Part shown: one piece after another, positions 6,617 through 8,146 of the stretch | How positions within the stretch are numbered: position 1 is the first letter of the stretch | Layout: each line of letters opens with the position of its first letter | Assembly: GCA_007131465.1 (NCBI GenBank) | Contig: SLQN01000450.1 | Location: forward strand, 1 to 8,146 | Direction of reading: 5' to 3' | Source of the DNA: Paracoccaceae bacterium | GTDB lineage: Bacteria; Pseudomonadota; Alphaproteobacteria; Rhodobacterales; Rhodobacteraceae | DNA length: 8,146 nt | The notes under the pieces: generated by a model | Told to the model about the DNA's origin: nothing | The model's database searches: none | What the model saw: only the letters and a program-made list of their open reading frames with translations | Position numbers and translations under genes: made by a program

Positions 6617-7105
6617 ATGCGTCGTTTTGATCCTGCCCCGCTTTACCGGGCGACAATCGGGTTTGACCGGATGGCCGACATGCTGGACCGCGTTCTGGCC
6701 ACGGACCTGCAAGCCCCGACCTACCCCCCCTACAATATCGAACGCACAGCCGAGAACGCCTATCGCATCTCGATTGCCGTGGCCGGGTTTTCGGCAGATG
6801 ACCTGACCGTGGATGTCAAGGACAATGCGCTGGTCGTGACCGGACGGTCGTCCGAAGATGACAGCGCGCGCGAATTCCTGCATCGCGGCATCGCGACCCG
6901 CGCGTTCGAGCGGCGGTTCCATCTGGCCGATCATGTGCGCGTGACACATGCGCGCCATGTCGATGGCATGCTGCATGTCGAACTTGCGCGCGAACTGCCC
7001 GAGGCGCTGAAGCCCCGCCGCATCGAGATCAGCACGGATATCGGCGCCAACGACCGGGCCACGCTGGCAAGCCCTGTCACCGGGACAACGCAAGACGCGG
7101 CATGA
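6617..7105 (+). CDS. Small heat-shock protein, Hsp20/IbpA class
   Basis: An ATP-independent cytoplasmic holdase chaperone of 162 residues that binds unfolding proteins and hands them to DnaK/ClpB. The alpha-crystallin domain spans about 37-138, starting at PPYNIERTAENAYRISIAVA and including FERRFHLADHVRV (97-109) and DGMLHVELARELPE (116-129), which closely follow the IbpA pattern (class A bacterial sHSP). The C-terminal I-x-I anchoring motif is Ile136-Glu-Ile138 in RRIEIS, followed by a flexible tail. The start at 6617 has GGAGG (6606-6610) 6 bases upstream; an ATG at 6611 abuts that site and is unlikely to be used. The leader carries a candidate RpoH promoter and a ROSE-like thermometer, implying control by temperature at both transcription and translation. 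It is probably monocistronic, since a terminator hairpin follows 16 bases after the stop. Confidence 0.93.
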   Translation: MRRFDPAPLYRATIGFDRMADMLDRVLATDLQAPTYPPYNIERTAENAYRISIAVAGFSADDLTVDVKDNALVVTGRSSEDDSAREFLHRGIATRAFERRFHLADHVRVTHARHVDGMLHVELARELPEALKPRRIEISTDIGANDRATLASPVTGTTQDAA

Positions 7106-7121
7106 TTGCGTGGAAAATACA

Positions 7122-7148
7122 AACGGGCGCTCTGCAGGAGCGCCCGTT
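7122..7148. terminator. Strong, probably bidirectional terminator between convergent genes
   Basis: A perfect 11-bp stem (AACGGGCGCTC / GAGCGCCCGTT) with loop TGCAG begins 16 bases after the hsp20 stop. On the plus strand it is followed by ACCATTTACG. On the minus strand it is followed by TGTATTTTCC, a better T-rich tail. It can therefore end hsp20 transcription from the left and the small minus-strand gene from the right. Confidence 0.8.
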
Positions 7149-7234
7149 ACCATTTACGCCACAACACACTCCAGATACTCGTACGAGCGTTTGATTAACC
7201 CGATCTTCTGAATCCAGCGTAAATCGATGGCAAA

Positions 7235-7381
7235 TTACTGCGCAGCCAAACTGAGAATCTGCTGTGCCTTCGCCGCGCGTCGCGCCCGCTTTGCGGCACG
7301 TTCCCACGGCAGGGCCGGCATGTCGGACTGCGCCTGCATCAGCATTGCCGTGATCCAGCGATGTTTTGATTGCGCTTCCAT
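7235..7381 (-). CDS. Small basic protein, 48 residues, unknown function
   Basis: A short minus-strand frame with ATG at 7381-7379 and TAA at 7237-7235. It is supported by AAAGGA (7390-7395) 8 bases upstream of the start and by the convergent terminator beyond its end. The N-terminal half contains SKHRWITAMLMQAQSD and the pair MPALPW. The C-terminal half, from ERAAKRARRAAKAQQ on, is strongly basic and alanine-rich and probably forms a positively charged amphipathic helix. There is no signal peptide or convincing membrane segment. From memory, short proteins with a W-I near the start and a PW-x-R-x-x-R core occur in Rhodobacteraceae, but I cannot name a family or function. Nucleic-acid binding would fit the charge but is speculation. 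It lies 133 bases downstream of pgeF on the same strand and could share its transcript. Confidence 0.6.
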   Translation of the reverse strand: MEAQSKHRWITAMLMQAQSDMPALPWERAAKRARRAAKAQQILSLAAQ

Positions 7382-7410
7382 TCGGTCTGTCCTTTCAAAT
7401 CCTGGCTCAT
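7339..7410 (-). CDS. Possible 23-codon leader frame overlapping the small gene
   Basis: The frame starts at ATG 7410-7408 (MSQDLKGQTEWKRNQNIAGS, then RQC and stop). It has a good ribosome-binding site, GGGAG at 7416-7420, 5 bases upstream. It is out of frame with the 48-codon gene and overlaps its first 14 codons. An upstream in-frame ATG could extend it to 37 codons. It may be a leader frame, a misleading chance frame, or one half of a frameshifted gene. Confidence 0.2.
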   Translation of the reverse strand: MSQDLKGQTEWKRNQNIAGSRQC

Positions 7411-7477
7411 GCCGTCTCCCTGCTCCGGGTCGGCGTCACGGTGGTATCGCATTGAAACAGGGCGGGTTTGAGACGGC
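7411..7477 (-). promoter_or_regulatory. Long-range stem burying a Shine-Dalgarno site upstream of the small gene
   Basis: In the minus-strand transcript, GCCGUCU (7471-7477) and CCCUG (7458-7462), separated by an 8-base bulge, are exactly complementary to the contiguous segment made of CAGGG (7418-7422) and AGACGGC (7411-7417). That gives 12 base pairs enclosing a 35-base loop. The 3' arm ends directly at the ATG at 7410 and contains the GGGAG ribosome-binding site. It could regulate translation of the leader frame or small gene, or be chance pairing in GC-rich DNA. Confidence 0.3.
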
Positions 7478-7514
7478 TTGATGATGTTTGCGCGGCAGTG
7501 CTGCCTTGCCGGTG

Positions 7515-8146
7515 TCACAATCGGATCACCGATATCAGACGCCCGTAATCCGCAGCACCTTCATGCACGCTGCGGCGATAGGAATAGAAGCGGGCCGGGT
7601 CGTCATAGGTGCAATGGCGGGTCCAGACAGCCTCGGCGACGCCTGCGGCGCGCAAGCGCGCCAGACCAAAGCCTGCGAGATCAAACTGGTATTTTCCCGC
7701 CTGCCCGTTGGCGAAGAATCGGGCATGTGCGGGGTCGTCGGCGAGAAAGGTCTCCAGAAATTCCTCGCCCACCTCATAGGCGCGCTGGCTGATGCAGGGG
7801 CCGATCACCGCCACGATCCGGCCGCGATCGGCCCCTGCATCAACCATCGCGTCGAGTGTATTTTCCAGAATGCCGCTCAAGCCGCCGCGCCATCCCGCAT
7901 GGGCTGCCCCGATGACCCGTGCGTCATGGTCCGCAAACAGCACCGGCTGGCAATCGGCAGTCAGGATCGCAAGCGCAAGTCCGGGTGTCGCCGTGACCAT
8001 CGCATCTGCCTTTGGGTGTGGTTCGCCCTCGGGCAAGGCGGCGGTCAGGGTCACCACATCGGGTGAATGGACCTGATGCACGGTGACAAGATGGCCCGGT
8101 GCGACCTGCATCGCCTCGGCCACGCGTACCCGGTTCAGCCGCACGC
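7515..8146 (-). CDS. pgeF: PgeF/YfiH family (DUF152, laccase-domain) protein, C-terminal part, 5' truncated by window edge
   Basis: The frame stays open to the right edge. A GTG at 8144 is not a credible start, because the family has about 240-260 residues and only about 209 are visible. The expected zinc-site residues are present, numbering from that GTG: His26 in VHQVHS, Cys65 in LTADCQPVL and His82 in AHAGWRGG, with GPCI at 115-118 and the end motif RFYSYRRS at 185-192. Characterised relatives are multicopper-like by old annotation only. YfiH (PgeF) in E. coli is reported to prevent misincorporation of L-serine in place of L-alanine in peptidoglycan precursors, and related proteins (human FAMIN/LACC1, bacterial homologues) show purine nucleoside phosphorylase and adenosine deaminase activity. 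It is cytoplasmic. It reads towards the small basic-protein gene. Confidence 0.9.
   Translation of the reverse strand, partial: VRLNRVRVAEAMQVAPGHLVTVHQVHSPDVVTLTAALPEGEPHPKADAMVTATPGLALAILTADCQPVLFADHDARVIGAAHAGWRGGLSGILENTLDAMVDAGADRGRIVAVIGPCISQRAYEVGEEFLETFLADDPAHARFFANGQAGKYQFDLAGFGLARLRAAGVAEAVWTRHCTYDDPARFYSYRRSVHEGAADYGRLISVIRL

Noticed and set aside
6435..6806. Plus-strand frame beginning in the hsp20 leader
   Set aside because: It overlaps hsp20 out of frame, lacks a ribosome-binding site and any family resemblance, and crosses the structured leader.
7178..7187. 10-bp perfect palindrome CTCGTACGAG between the terminator and the small gene
   Set aside because: It is isolated, short and not placed at a promoter; a palindrome of this size can occur by chance in several kilobases of inspected sequence.
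7494..7505. GGCAG/CTGCC inverted repeat just after the pgeF stop
   Set aside because: The stem is 5 bp with a 2-base loop and there is no T-rich tail on the minus strand; not a credible terminator.
7478..8076. Plus-strand frames opposite pgeF
   Set aside because: The minus-strand PgeF frame has conserved zinc-ligand motifs along its length; the plus-strand frames are its shadows.

Overview
The window is GC-rich and its genes, apart from one or two at the right end, point rightward. The gene families and GC-rich codon use suggest an alphaproteobacterium, probably of the Rhodobacterales/Rhodobacteraceae. That placement is inferred from gene content and style, not from a marker gene. There is no RNA gene, insertion sequence, CRISPR array, prophage or other sign of recent transfer. 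It reads as ordinary chromosomal housekeeping and catabolic DNA, with interesting regulatory RNA and DNA elements between the genes.

Layout, left to right: (1) the C-terminal part of an unrecognised six-helix membrane protein that enters from the left edge, followed by a strong hairpin; (2) a LysE/ArgO-type amino-acid exporter, whose best start is at 789; (3) an AT-rich 25-bp operator-like palindrome overlapping a candidate promoter, then glcD, glcE and glcF, the three subunits of a respiratory glycolate oxidase; (4) a secreted trypsin-fold serine protease with a GTG start; (5) a 272-base intergenic region with a candidate heat-shock promoter and a structured leader, then an IbpA-class small heat-shock protein gene (hsp20); (6) a convergent terminator; (7) on the minus strand, a 48-codon small gene and the C-terminal 210 or so residues of pgeF (YfiH/DUF152), which runs off the right edge.

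How the genes work together: GlcD (FAD), GlcE (FAD-binding fold) and GlcF (two [4Fe-4S] clusters) form one membrane-associated complex that oxidises glycolate to glyoxylate and passes electrons to the quinone pool. The palindrome just upstream is placed to control all three. The other genes are functionally unrelated neighbours.

The best regulatory find is the hsp20 leader. The last hairpin before the start codon (6591-6614) pairs the whole Shine-Dalgarno sequence with a UCGCU segment and leaves one bulged G. That is the diagnostic arrangement of ROSE-type RNA thermometers, so I propose a ROSE-like element here. A second possible structured leader precedes the minus-strand small gene. I see no evidence of a large undescribed multi-gene system.
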